Source of the DNA: DATKCN01 sp035513175
Lineage (GTDB): Bacteria > Chloroflexota > Chloroflexia > Thermomicrobiales > CFX8
Assembly (NCBI GenBank): GCA_035513175.1
Contig: DATKCN010000055.1
Location: 1-9,340 of the forward strand
Direction of reading: 5' to 3'
Length of the DNA stretch: 9,340 nucleotides
Part shown: piece by piece, positions 1-5,875 of the stretch
Position numbering within the stretch: position 1 is the stretch's first letter
Layout of the letters: every line of letters starts with the position of its first letter
Notes under the pieces: generated by a model
Databases searched by the model: none
Told to the model about the DNA's origin: nothing
The model's input: only the letters and a program-made list of their open reading frames with translations
Position numbers and translations under genes: made by a program

Positions 1-198
1 GGCGAGGCAGCCACCGACCGCCTTGCGCGCAACCTGCCGACGGGCATGTCGCCGTGCCGGGAGTGGGTCGCGCGCCGGCTTCTTTCGCTGGCGCTGCGCG
101 TCGCGCCGACTCTGCGCGATTCACTGATAGCCGCGCCACGTGGCGGCAAAGGGCGGCGCGGAGCCGGCAACCCGGTCGCCAGCATGCGGGCGATGTAG
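1..198 (+). CDS. 3' end of a plus-strand gene, function not recognised (partial)
   Basis: The first reading frame is open from the window edge to a TAG at 196-198 (65 residues). Its third codon positions are mostly G or C, as in the real genes here, while the other two plus frames look like shadows. Visible features are an Arg/Leu-rich helix (roughly residues 20-45, including the segment VARRLLSLALRV) and a Gly/Arg-rich tail. I do not recognise the family; C-terminal tails of this kind occur in many oxidoreductases. It ends 19 bp before the convergent deacetylase stop, with no terminator hairpin between them. Coding status rests on codon bias only. Confidence 0.45.
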   Translation, partial: GEAATDRLARNLPTGMSPCREWVARRLLSLALRVAPTLRDSLIAAPRGGKGRRGAGNPVASMRAM

Positions 199-217
199 CG
201 GCGGATTGCATTGAGTC

Positions 218-1048
218 CTACCCGCCTGTGTCCCGCTCCAGCCACCAGGTTGCGACGTGGTCGGCGCGGGCGATCCAGATGTCGCCCAGCTCGATGGCGT
301 AGTCGAGCAGGTTGGCGAGGGCGCGCGAGGGGCCAGGGCGGCCTGAGACCCAGGGATGCAGGGTGAGGCACAGGAGCTTGCCTTCGTCGCGCAGGACGTC
401 GAGGTCGTCGCGCCAGAACTCGGCGGCGTGGCGGGGGTTGACGGTCCAGTCGACGAAGTAGGTGTAGTCGTCGTAGAAGCGGGAGGGCGGAAGCTGCACC
501 AGTGGCGGGCCGCTGGGGTCCGGCCGTTCGATCCACGGCAGATCACCACGCGCCACGTCCATGACCCAGCGCAGGCCGAGCGACTGCATCACCCGCGCTG
601 TCTCGTCGTTGTAGCGCCAGGCGGGGGTCTTGTGTCCCACCGGGCGCTCGCCGGTGACGCGCTCGATGGCTTCGATCGTCCGCTGGGCGTCCTCGGCCTG
701 CTCGGCGAAGGACATGGGCGTGTAGTAGCGGTGGTCCCAGGAGTGGATCGAGCTTTCGTGGCCGTCGTGCTGGGCGCGCTCGACGGCGTCCGGCCGGTCC
801 TCGACGCAGCGGCCCACCCAGCAGAAGGTGGCCGCCACCTCTCGGACACGCAGGATGTCGAGCAGCCGCCAGACGCCGGCATGCAGGTCGTACTCGGTCT
901 GCGAGCGCCAGTAGAAGTCGTCCGCGCCGTGGTGATTGATCTCCCCATACTGGCCGTCGACGTCGATGCTGACGATCAGCGCCGAGCGGTGGCCTGAAGG
1001 CCAGCGGGGCGAGTTCTGGGTGCTGAGTGCTGAGTCCTGAGTGGGCAC
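218..1048 (-). CDS. Polysaccharide deacetylase family protein (PuuE/PgdA-like NodB-fold hydrolase)
   Basis: A 276-residue NodB-fold metal hydrolase that probably removes an acyl group, or opens an amide, on a small or sugar substrate in the cytoplasm (no signal peptide seen). The motif order fits the family: SIDVDGQ with Asp29/Asp31 (catalytic base and metal ligand region); HSWDH with His102 and His106 (the H-x3-H metal site); KTPAWR around residues 140-145; LTLHPW with His231 near the C-terminus. The form resembles the PuuE allantoinase and Helicobacter PgdA branch more than classical chitin deacetylases (family knowledge). The start is GTG at 1048. No ATG, GTG or TTG lies between it and the first conserved strand, and GAGGA sits six bases upstream. 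The GTG overlaps the creatininase TAG by one base, which suggests translational coupling. Residues 2-13 are encoded by a heptamer repeat array and are unlikely to belong to the fold. The exact substrate cannot be read from sequence. Confidence 0.88.
   Translation of the reverse strand: MPTQDSALSTQNSPRWPSGHRSALIVSIDVDGQYGEINHHGADDFYWRSQTEYDLHAGVWRLLDILRVREVAATFCWVGRCVEDRPDAVERAQHDGHESSIHSWDHRYYTPMSFAEQAEDAQRTIEAIERVTGERPVGHKTPAWRYNDETARVMQSLGLRWVMDVARGDLPWIERPDPSGPPLVQLPPSRFYDDYTYFVDWTVNPRHAAEFWRDDLDVLRDEGKLLCLTLHPWVSGRPGPSRALANLLDYAIELGDIWIARADHVATWWLERDTGG
1014..1048. repeat. Heptamer tandem repeat array (five 7-bp units)
   Basis: Five consecutive 7-bp units: TTCTGGG, TGCTGAG, TGCTGAG, TCCTGAG, TGGGCAC on the plus strand. 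Two are identical and one differs by a single base; the flanking two are degenerate. On the minus strand they lie inside the deacetylase ORF. The last unit contains its GTG start, and the array encodes Thr-Gln/Asn-Ser-rich residues. The unit resembles the GCGGTGA units at 1861-1888 in length and in its TGAG core. Confidence 0.8.
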
Positions 1049-1842
1049 TAGGCGTCCTCGTCCTCCGCCGGTGACCAAGCGAGCAGCTCTTCGGTAAAGG
1101 CGACGAAGTTCTTCAGGGCGGAGTCGATGATGTCGTTGCCATAGGCGAGGGTGGCTTTGCGGGCGTCGCCAAGGGCGCCGTTGGTGGTGTACTCGTCGAA
1201 GCGGTAGGGGACGGTGACGCCGTAGCGCTGCAACGTGCCCCGAAACTCGTAGGTAAGGTCGGTCATCTCCCCGGCGGCGAGTGTGTCGGTCTTCACCGCG
1301 CTCGGGACGAGTGCCATGGCCATGGATGTCTCGTACTCGCAGGCGTGGCCGGTGATGCCGGTCATGTCGTGCTTCTCGTCCAGCCCCTTGTCGGCGAAGG
1401 AGAAGTAGGAGCAGGCGCCAATGAAGAGGGGGTCGATCTCCTCCTTCACCCGCACCGTCGCCACCGTCATGGCTGGGATGTTGCCGCCGTGCCCGTTGAC
1501 GATCAGGAAGCGCTCGAAGCCATGCTCGCGCAGCGAGGCGACGACCTCCAGCAGCACTTGAATGAACGTGTCGGTCGAGAGGGTGATCGTGCCCGGAAAA
1601 TTCATGTGGTGGAACGACACGCCCCACGGCATCGGCGGCGCGACCATCAGCCGCGGGTAGGCCATCTCCGTCGCCCGGCGACAGAATTCGTACGAGGCGC
1701 TGATGTCCATGTTGATCGCCAGGTTCGGCCCGTGCTGCTCGTTCGACCCGACCGGCAGCAGCACCAGGTCCACCTGCCCGGCAATATCCCGCACCTCCGG
1801 CCACGAGAGGTTGGCGAGGACGAGGTCACGTGTGGCTGACAT
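1048..1842 (-). CDS. Creatininase family protein (metal-dependent amidohydrolase)
   Basis: A 264-residue protein of the size usual for creatininase-family enzymes, which hydrolyse cyclic or linear amides with a two-metal centre (creatininase, FAPy deformylase ArfB, mycofactocin peptidase MftE). Visible signatures: LPVGSNEQHGPNLAINMD with Glu35, His37 and Asp46 as expected metal ligands; the family hallmark NGHGGN with His118; and GHACEYETS with His166 and Glu169/Glu171, one of which should complete the metal site. The start is ATG at 1842, with a perfect AAGGAGG (1850-1856) seven bases upstream. It is the middle gene of a minus-strand operon: 79 bp after the aminotransferase, where a long hairpin sits, and overlapping the deacetylase start by one base. 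Family assignment is secure. The substrate is not; the pairing with a PuuE-like hydrolase suggests breakdown of an amide or ureide compound, which is inference. Confidence 0.93.
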   Translation of the reverse strand: MSATRDLVLANLSWPEVRDIAGQVDLVLLPVGSNEQHGPNLAINMDISASYEFCRRATEMAYPRLMVAPPMPWGVSFHHMNFPGTITLSTDTFIQVLLEVVASLREHGFERFLIVNGHGGNIPAMTVATVRVKEEIDPLFIGACSYFSFADKGLDEKHDMTGITGHACEYETSMAMALVPSAVKTDTLAAGEMTDLTYEFRGTLQRYGVTVPYRFDEYTTNGALGDARKATLAYGNDIIDSALKNFVAFTEELLAWSPAEDEDA

Positions 1843-1860
1843 GGGCGTTCCTCCTTACGA

Positions 1861-1888
1861 GCGGTGAGCGGGTAGCGGTGAGCGGTGA
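1861..1888. repeat. Heptamer tandem repeat array (four units, GCGGTGA type)
   Basis: Four contiguous 7-bp units: GCGGTGA, GCGGGTA, GCGGTGA, GCGGTGA. The inverse complement of part of this array recurs at 1912-1930, so the array forms one arm of the hairpin listed at 1866-1931. It lies between the aminotransferase stop and the creatininase ribosome binding site. Confidence 0.85.
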
Positions 1889-1931
1889 GGAGGTCAGAAT
1901 CGATTTCCTCTCCGCTCACCGCTACCCGCTC
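1866..1931 (-). promoter_or_regulatory. Long perfect hairpin in the aminotransferase-creatininase junction
   Basis: Positions 1866-1885 pair without mismatch to 1912-1931 (20 bp). After one T/T mismatch, 1887-1891 pairs to 1906-1910, and two G-T wobbles plus 1894-1895/1902-1903 can extend the helix, leaving a loop of about six bases. The hairpin begins inside the last codons of the aminotransferase (its TAG is at 1922-1924) and ends nine bases before the creatininase AAGGAGG. No run of T follows on the minus strand, so it is not a classical intrinsic terminator. Likely roles are mRNA stabilisation, partial attenuation, or simply a repeat element. The structure is directly visible; the role is inferred. 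Confidence 0.75.
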
Positions 1932-3100
1932 TTCTTCACATCCTCAATCGCGGCGCCGAGGGTCTCGATCTCTTCTTCCGTATTGTAGAAGCCGGTGGAG
2001 AGGCGCACGCAGGCCGGGTCGGGGATGGTGCGCAGGATGAAGCCGCGCTCGTCCAGCGCCGTCACCAGGTCGTTCGGCTCCATGCCGGCCAGGTTGAACG
2101 ACACCAGCCCGGCCAGACGATCCTTCGGAGTGATGATGTCGACGCCGTCGATGTTGCCGAGCGTCTTGTGTGCCAGCTTGCCCAGCTTGCTGATGCGCTC
2201 GTAGGCCCAGTCGAGCCCGACGCTGTCGTTGAGCCACTCGGTCGCGGCCCGCTGCCCGGCGATGAGCGGGTAGTAGGTGGCGATGCGGTCGAAGCGGGCG
2301 GCGCCGGCGCTGGGGGTAAAGTAGCCGGTCGGGTCGGAGCTGCCGGGGGCGGCGCTGCCGTAGTTGACGTAGGTCTGCTGGAACCAGCCCACGCGCGACT
2401 CGTTGATGTACAGCGAGCCGGTTCCCTCGGGTCCGCACATCCACTTCTGCCCCGGCATGGCGTAGGCGTCCGGGTCGTTCTCGTACAGCCTGGGGTCGAT
2501 CGAGCCAGCCGACTGCGCGGCGTCGATCAGCGAGAGCACCCCGTGCTTGCGGCAGACATCGCAGATCTCCTTCAGCGGCAGCACGGCGCCGGTGTTCCAG
2601 GCGATGTGCGAGATGACGACGGCTCGGGTGCGGGGCGTGATGAGCCGCTCGATCTTGCCGGCCACGTCGCCGTCCCCGACACCGAGGTCGACCAGCTTGA
2701 TCTGTACGCCGTAGCGGCGCGCGACGACGTAGAGCGGGAGCTGCCCGCCGGGATGCTCCAGATTGGTGATAATCGCCTCGTCGCCCCTCTGCCAGTCGAT
2801 GCCGTGGATCATGACGTTCATGCCCTCGGTCGTCAGCTGGGTGAGGGCGATCTCGGATGGCTTGACGTTGAAGGCGCGCGCCAGCGCCTCACGGGCTTTC
2901 GGCTTCTCGGCGCCCTTGAGCGCCCAGCCGCCCATCGAGATGCGGCCTTCTTCGAATTCCGCCCGCGCCATTTCGGCCATTGCCTCGGCCGCCACGCGCG
3001 GCAGAGGGCCGTTGGTGCCGGTGTTCATGTACGCCTTGGCGCGCACCGCCGGTAGTTGCGCGCGAATCGCGTCTACCTTGGAGTCGACTTGAACTGCCAC
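1922..3100 (-). CDS. Class-V PLP-dependent aminotransferase (isopenicillin N epimerase / cysteine desulfurase-like)
   Basis: A fold-type I PLP enzyme of 392 residues, the family's normal length. Visible features: an N-terminal segment YMNTGTNGPLP (from about residue 24); EHPGGQ with His116 positioned to stack on the cofactor; SHIAWNTG; LIDAAQSAG with Asp193 and Gln196 contacting the pyridine ring; and GQKWMCGPEGTG with Lys219 as the Schiff-base lysine. This pattern matches the isopenicillin-N-epimerase/Csd-like branch, which contains transaminases, epimerases, lyases and desulfurases, so the reaction is open. I place the start at GTG 3100 because AAGAGGAG (3106-3113) lies five bases upstream. 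An in-frame ATG at 3121 has no such site and adds only seven non-conserved residues. It is the first gene of the operon with the creatininase and deacetylase genes. It lacks the C-terminal cysteine-loop features needed to argue for Fe-S cluster assembly, and no isc/suf genes are nearby. Confidence 0.92.
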   Translation of the reverse strand: MAVQVDSKVDAIRAQLPAVRAKAYMNTGTNGPLPRVAAEAMAEMARAEFEEGRISMGGWALKGAEKPKAREALARAFNVKPSEIALTQLTTEGMNVMIHGIDWQRGDEAIITNLEHPGGQLPLYVVARRYGVQIKLVDLGVGDGDVAGKIERLITPRTRAVVISHIAWNTGAVLPLKEICDVCRKHGVLSLIDAAQSAGSIDPRLYENDPDAYAMPGQKWMCGPEGTGSLYINESRVGWFQQTYVNYGSAAPGSSDPTGYFTPSAGAARFDRIATYYPLIAGQRAATEWLNDSVGLDWAYERISKLGKLAHKTLGNIDGVDIITPKDRLAGLVSFNLAGMEPNDLVTALDERGFILRTIPDPACVRLSTGFYNTEEEIETLGAAIEDVKKSG

Positions 3101-3105
3101 TATTG

Positions 3106-3113
3106 CTCCTCTT
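3106..3113 (-). promoter_or_regulatory. Ribosome binding site that fixes the aminotransferase start at GTG 3100
   Basis: The minus strand reads AAGAGGAG, then five bases, then GTG. The site falls inside the longer ORF that would start at ATG 3121, so it argues for the shorter protein. Confidence 0.7.
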
Positions 3114-3319
3114 GCAAACATTCACAGCGGCGCCCGCCGCCGCAGGCCGACCTGGCCCACTACACCATTGGATAACGGAGGCAATCGTAACGCCATTCCA
3201 CGCGGACGGGAACCCCACCGCCCGGCCCCCTCAAGTGCTGCCGCACCCCGGTGCGGAGAGGAGGAGATTGTGGATTGAGTTTGGAATTGGGATCGGCAGC
3301 GCGGCCTTTGTCCCAGACA

Positions 3320-3347
3320 CCCCCTCTCCCAGCATTGGGAGAGGGGG
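3320..3347. repeat. Perfect 12-bp inverted repeat, CCCTCTCCCA-type palindromic element
   Basis: CCCCCTCTCCCA and TGGGAGAGGGGG flank a four-base centre GCAT. It begins 19 bases beyond the stop of the upstream minus-strand PLP gene, so it could slow or stop transcription, but no T-run follows. From recall, similar CCCTCTCCCn/nGGGAGAGGG elements are common dispersed intergenic palindromes in several high-GC bacterial groups, often followed by a GGGGGTGAGG tail. That tail is present here at 3352-3361. Confidence 0.75.
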
Positions 3348-3366
3348 CCGCGGGGGTGAGGGCGTA

Positions 3367-4584
3367 CTACACCCGCGCCGCCACCTCCAGCGCGCGGTCC
3401 AGGTCGGCCAGGATGTCTCGCGGGTCCTCGATGCCGACGGAGACGCGCAGCAGGCCCTCGCCGATGCCGACGGCGGCGCGCTCGGCGGGGGACATTGAGC
3501 GGTGGGAGGACATGGCGGGGTAGAGGGAGAGCGAGTAGACGTCGCCCAGCGACGTGGCCGGGACGATCATCTTGAGCGCCTCCAGGAAGGCGAAGGCCTG
3601 CTCCCGACCGCCGTCCTTGATGTCGAAGGCCAGCATGCCGCCGAAGCCCTTGCCGCCGAACAGCCGTTTGGCCGTCTCGTGGCTGGGGTGGGTCGACAGG
3701 CCGGGGAAGTAGACGCGCTCGACGCGGGGATGCTCCGCCAGCCCGGCGGCCACGATGGCGGCGTTCTCGCAGTGCGCCTTCATGCGCAGCGGCAGGGTCT
3801 TGACGCCCCGCAGCGCCAGCCATGACTCGAACGGGCCGAAGACCGCGCCGGCCATCTTGGCGTAGTTGCTCAGCCGCTCGCGCCGCATCGAGGAGGTGGC
3901 GACGATGCCGCCGGTGACGTCGCCATGCCCGGCGATGTATTTCGTCAGCGAATGCACGACCAGATGCGCGCCGTCGGCAGCCGGGCTGTAGAGCACCGGG
4001 CTGCAGAAGGTGGAATCGACCAGCACCGTGGCCCGCACCGGGCGGGCCAGCTTCACGACGGCGGGCAGGTCCATGACGCGCATGAGCGGGTTGGAGATGA
4101 CCTCGCAGACGATCAGCTTCGGTTGCAGTCGCGAGATTGCATCCTCGACCGCCGCGAGATCGAGCATGTCGACCAGCTCGACCGTGCAGCCCCAGTCGCG
4201 CATGTAGCCGGTGAGCATCGAGTAGGTGGCGCCGTACAGGTCCTGCGAGGCGACGATGGCCGCGCCCGGCTCGACACTGGTGATGATGGCGGCGTGCACG
4301 GCGGCCATGCCGGAGGCGAAGGCGACCGCCGAGGTCGTGCCTTCCAGGTCGGCGATCACCTCTTCGAGCGCAGTAGTGGTCGGGTTGCCGTAGCGGGTGT
4401 AGACGTACTTGCCCTGCGCGCCGCCCAGCGCGGCGTCCATGTGCTCCAGGTCTTCATATATATAGGCCGAGCCCGGATAGATCGGCGTGACCACCGGCGT
4501 GAACTCCGGGCGCGCCGGGCGCTCCCCACCGTGCACCGCCCGGCTGGCAATGCGCAGCTCTTTGTCGCTTTTCTTCCCCGTCAT
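3367..4584 (-). CDS. Cys/Met metabolism PLP-dependent enzyme (cystathionine gamma-synthase / gamma-lyase family)
   Basis: A 405-residue fold-type I PLP enzyme of the trans-sulfuration family, which performs gamma-replacement or beta/gamma-elimination on cysteine, homocysteine, cystathionine or O-acyl-homoserine. Visible signatures: YTRYGNPTT with Tyr62 and Arg64 (phosphate contacts from the neighbouring subunit); SGMAAVHAA (residues 91-99); LYGATY with Tyr117; VDSTF with Asp190 (usually DNTF); HSLTKYIAGHGDVTGG with Lys215 as the Schiff-base lysine; and LLRVSVGIED with Arg380 for the substrate carboxylate. The start is taken at ATG 4584 because GGGAGGAG (4592-4599) lies seven bases upstream. 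The in-frame ATG at 4623 has no binding site and adds 13 basic, non-conserved residues. The exact activity cannot be decided: motif details are shared by MetB, MetC-like, MGL and sulfhydrylase members. It may be transcribed with the aminotransferase operon downstream, but a 266-bp gap with a palindrome separates them. Confidence 0.93.
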   Translation of the reverse strand: MTGKKSDKELRIASRAVHGGERPARPEFTPVVTPIYPGSAYIYEDLEHMDAALGGAQGKYVYTRYGNPTTTALEEVIADLEGTTSAVAFASGMAAVHAAIITSVEPGAAIVASQDLYGATYSMLTGYMRDWGCTVELVDMLDLAAVEDAISRLQPKLIVCEVISNPLMRVMDLPAVVKLARPVRATVLVDSTFCSPVLYSPAADGAHLVVHSLTKYIAGHGDVTGGIVATSSMRRERLSNYAKMAGAVFGPFESWLALRGVKTLPLRMKAHCENAAIVAAGLAEHPRVERVYFPGLSTHPSHETAKRLFGGKGFGGMLAFDIKDGGREQAFAFLEALKMIVPATSLGDVYSLSLYPAMSSHRSMSPAERAAVGIGEGLLRVSVGIEDPRDILADLDRALEVAARV

Positions 4585-4591
4585 CGTCGCG

Positions 4592-4599
4592 CTCCTCCC
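4592..4599 (-). promoter_or_regulatory. Ribosome binding site that fixes the PLP enzyme start at ATG 4584
   Basis: The minus strand reads GGGAGGAG, then seven bases, then ATG. It lies inside the longer ORF beginning at 4623, so the 405-residue form is favoured. Confidence 0.7.
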
Positions 4600-4692
4600 T
4601 GGCCTGTCGCCCGTCCGCGTCATCGTACCCGCAGGAACGGCGAACCGCTACGGGCGGAGCGCACAGTGGCCCGGCTCCTGCGTTGGAACCTC

Positions 4693-4708
4693 GCGGCCAC
4701 GCGGCCAC
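4693..4708. repeat. Perfect 8-bp tandem duplication GCGGCCAC
   Basis: Two adjacent identical copies of GCGGCCAC lie in the divergent spacer between the PLP gene start (4584) and the small plus ORF (4740). It may be a regulator half-site pair or chance in GC-rich DNA. Confidence 0.4.
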
Positions 4709-4739
4709 TGCTGACGCCATGCAACGTACAGGAGCCAAC

Positions 4740-4835
4740 ATGCTCAGGAAGCTGATCATTTCGTCGATCGTCGCGGCGCTCGCGCCGAGGGTTATTCGCG
4801 CCTTCCAGCATCGCCAGCGAACCGCGAAGGCGTAG
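4740..4835 (+). CDS. Possible small protein, 31 residues, hydrophobic N-terminus and basic C-terminus
   Basis: An ATG with GGAG five bases upstream opens a 31-codon frame ending in TAG at 4833-4835. The peptide begins MLRKLIISSIVAALAP, a short hydrophobic stretch after two basic residues, and ends in an Arg/Lys-rich tail (FQHRQRTAKA). That layout would suit a membrane-associated amphipathic micropeptide. A terminator-like hairpin starts 26 bases after the stop, consistent with a short transcript. No family is recognised and no promoter is clear. The evidence is the binding site, the terminator and the composition only, so the call is tentative. Confidence 0.42.
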   Translation: MLRKLIISSIVAALAPRVIRAFQHRQRTAKA

Positions 4836-4861
4836 CACGGGCACGGCGCTCGACGCCACTC

Positions 4862-4898
4862 GGCCACGGGCCGCCTCCGAACGAGGCGGCTCGTGGCC
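4862..4898. terminator. Hairpin between convergent genes, probable bidirectional terminator
   Basis: Positions 4862-4877 pair to 4883-4898 (16 bp, one G-T wobble) around a five-base loop CGAAC. It sits between the small plus ORF (stop 4835) and the membrane protein on the minus strand (stop 4917), where a two-way terminator is expected. Neither side has a long T-run, which is common in high-GC genomes. Confidence 0.65.
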
Positions 4899-4916
4899 TA
4901 TCTGGATACATCCGAA

Positions 4917-5606
4917 TCATCTCGCCTGCGCCGGGTCGACCGCGACGCTTGTCTGACCGATCGTGCGCGCGATAACGACGCCGGCCACGACTAACAGCAG
5001 GCTCCCAAGCTGGCCAATCAGCGGCGTGCTGGTTGTTAGGAACAGAAGGCCGATGCACAAGAGGATCGCCGTCCACTTCGGAAACAGGCTGGAACGCCAG
5101 ATGGCGACCGCATAAGCGATGCCGGCTGCCAGCGCGAGCGCGACGGCCGCGAGGAACGCCACGAGGACCGGCCAGTTGAAGTCCCCGCCGGTCATCCTGG
5201 CCAGCACGTCGCCAGCGGCCGCATTGCCATCGAGGAGGAGCACACCGACGGATGCCGTCGCGAGGATGAACACACCGTCCGCGGCCAGCAACAGCCCCAG
5301 GCTCGTAACGCCAAGCACGAGCGCGGCTAATGCCCAGCCACCGGCGGGTCCGTGCGACAGGCACGCATAGAGCGCAACCAGTCCCAGCAGCAGCGCGATC
5401 GTCGCCAGGATATAGACGATGCCCAGCGAGTAGCCAACGGCGCCCGTCCTGAACTCGGCAGCGCCCACGGGATCGGATCCGCTGTCCGGTGACGTCAGGA
5501 AGTAGGTGAAGACCAGACCCATCAGGAGCGCGCCGATGGGGATCAGCCACGTCCCGAGGCGGCTGGCACGCCAGCTGAGAGACTGGTTGCGTGGTTCCGT
5601 AATCAT
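4917..5606 (-). CDS. Polytopic membrane protein, unknown function (about six helices)
   Basis: A 229-residue integral membrane protein. Hydrophobic segments lie at about residues 18-37, 58-82, 90-107 (possibly continuing to 125), 145-169, 177-192 and 196-213. Glycine-rich linkers such as DGNAAAGDVLARMTGGDFNW join the third and fourth segments. The N-terminus is short and polar (MITEPRNQ) and the C-terminus is short. No catalytic motif, transporter signature or ATP-binding site is seen; a DUF4386-like or similar uncharacterised family is possible from the general layout, but I cannot confirm it. The start ATG at 5606 is preceded by AGAGGAT nine bases upstream. It is divergent from the ThDP enzyme, sharing a 337-bp spacer, and convergent with the small ORF. 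No functional link to the metabolic genes is evident. Confidence 0.85.
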   Translation of the reverse strand: MITEPRNQSLSWRASRLGTWLIPIGALLMGLVFTYFLTSPDSGSDPVGAAEFRTGAVGYSLGIVYILATIALLLGLVALYACLSHGPAGGWALAALVLGVTSLGLLLAADGVFILATASVGVLLLDGNAAAGDVLARMTGGDFNWPVLVAFLAAVALALAAGIAYAVAIWRSSLFPKWTAILLCIGLLFLTTSTPLIGQLGSLLLVVAGVVIARTIGQTSVAVDPAQAR

Positions 5607-5709
5607 TGGCGATTATCCTCTCGACTATTCGCTTCCGCCCGCACGATGTCGCCCCGTGGCGATGATTAGAGCATAGCGACGGCTCATTACGCGAGCGTTA
5701 CATCAGCGC

Positions 5710-5725
5710 GCTACGTACACGTAGC
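5710..5725. promoter_or_regulatory. Operator-like inverted repeat GCTACGT-AC-ACGTAGC
   Basis: A perfect 7-bp dyad with a two-base centre, in the divergent spacer 104 bp before the membrane protein start and 219 bp before the ThDP enzyme start. Its size and AC-rich centre suit binding of a dimeric regulator, but no regulator gene is adjacent, so the assignment is inferred from symmetry and position. Confidence 0.35.
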
Positions 5726-5875
5726 CGGTTGGAGAGCCACGGCTTGAGGCAGCGTGGAGCCTCGTGGCTGGCGATTCGCGGCCTGTCGTCCCTCGTCATT
5801 GCCATGCTGACGCATCTCGCAACCCCGATGCTCGTCGTCGTGCTGGCTGATAGAGATACTGGACACACGTGAAAA

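Larger units (their letters stand above)
3101..3366. other. Gene-free spacer between the two PLP enzyme genes
   Basis: These 266 bp carry no convincing gene. They contain the aminotransferase ribosome binding site, a short inverted repeat (3241-3247 with 3250-3256, seven pairs, two-base centre) and the 28-bp palindrome at 3320-3347. The operon promoter probably lies here, since the spacing to the upstream gene is large, but I cannot point to a clear -35/-10 pair. Confidence 0.6.

Noticed and set aside
54..302. Plus-strand 82-codon frame at the left edge
   Set aside because: Its codon bias is worse than that of the frame ending at 198, it runs into the deacetylase gene antisense, and its composition is shadow-like.
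1049..1804. Upstream extension of the deacetylase frame to a 528-residue protein
   Set aside because: This part is the wrong-frame shadow of the creatininase gene. The creatininase frame has clear family motifs there, while the extension is Arg/Gly-rich and unlike any domain.
2168..3055. Plus-strand open frame of 295 codons across the aminotransferase
   Set aside because: Antisense shadow of a motif-rich PLP enzyme, with no ribosome binding site or recognisable domain.
3101..3121. ATG at 3121 as aminotransferase start
   Set aside because: No ribosome binding site precedes it, while AAGAGGAG lies correctly placed before GTG 3100.
3140..3195. Possible tRNA-like segment around CACTACACCATTGG
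   Set aside because: No acceptor stem pairing, no TTCGA-type T-loop and no cloverleaf could be built on either strand.
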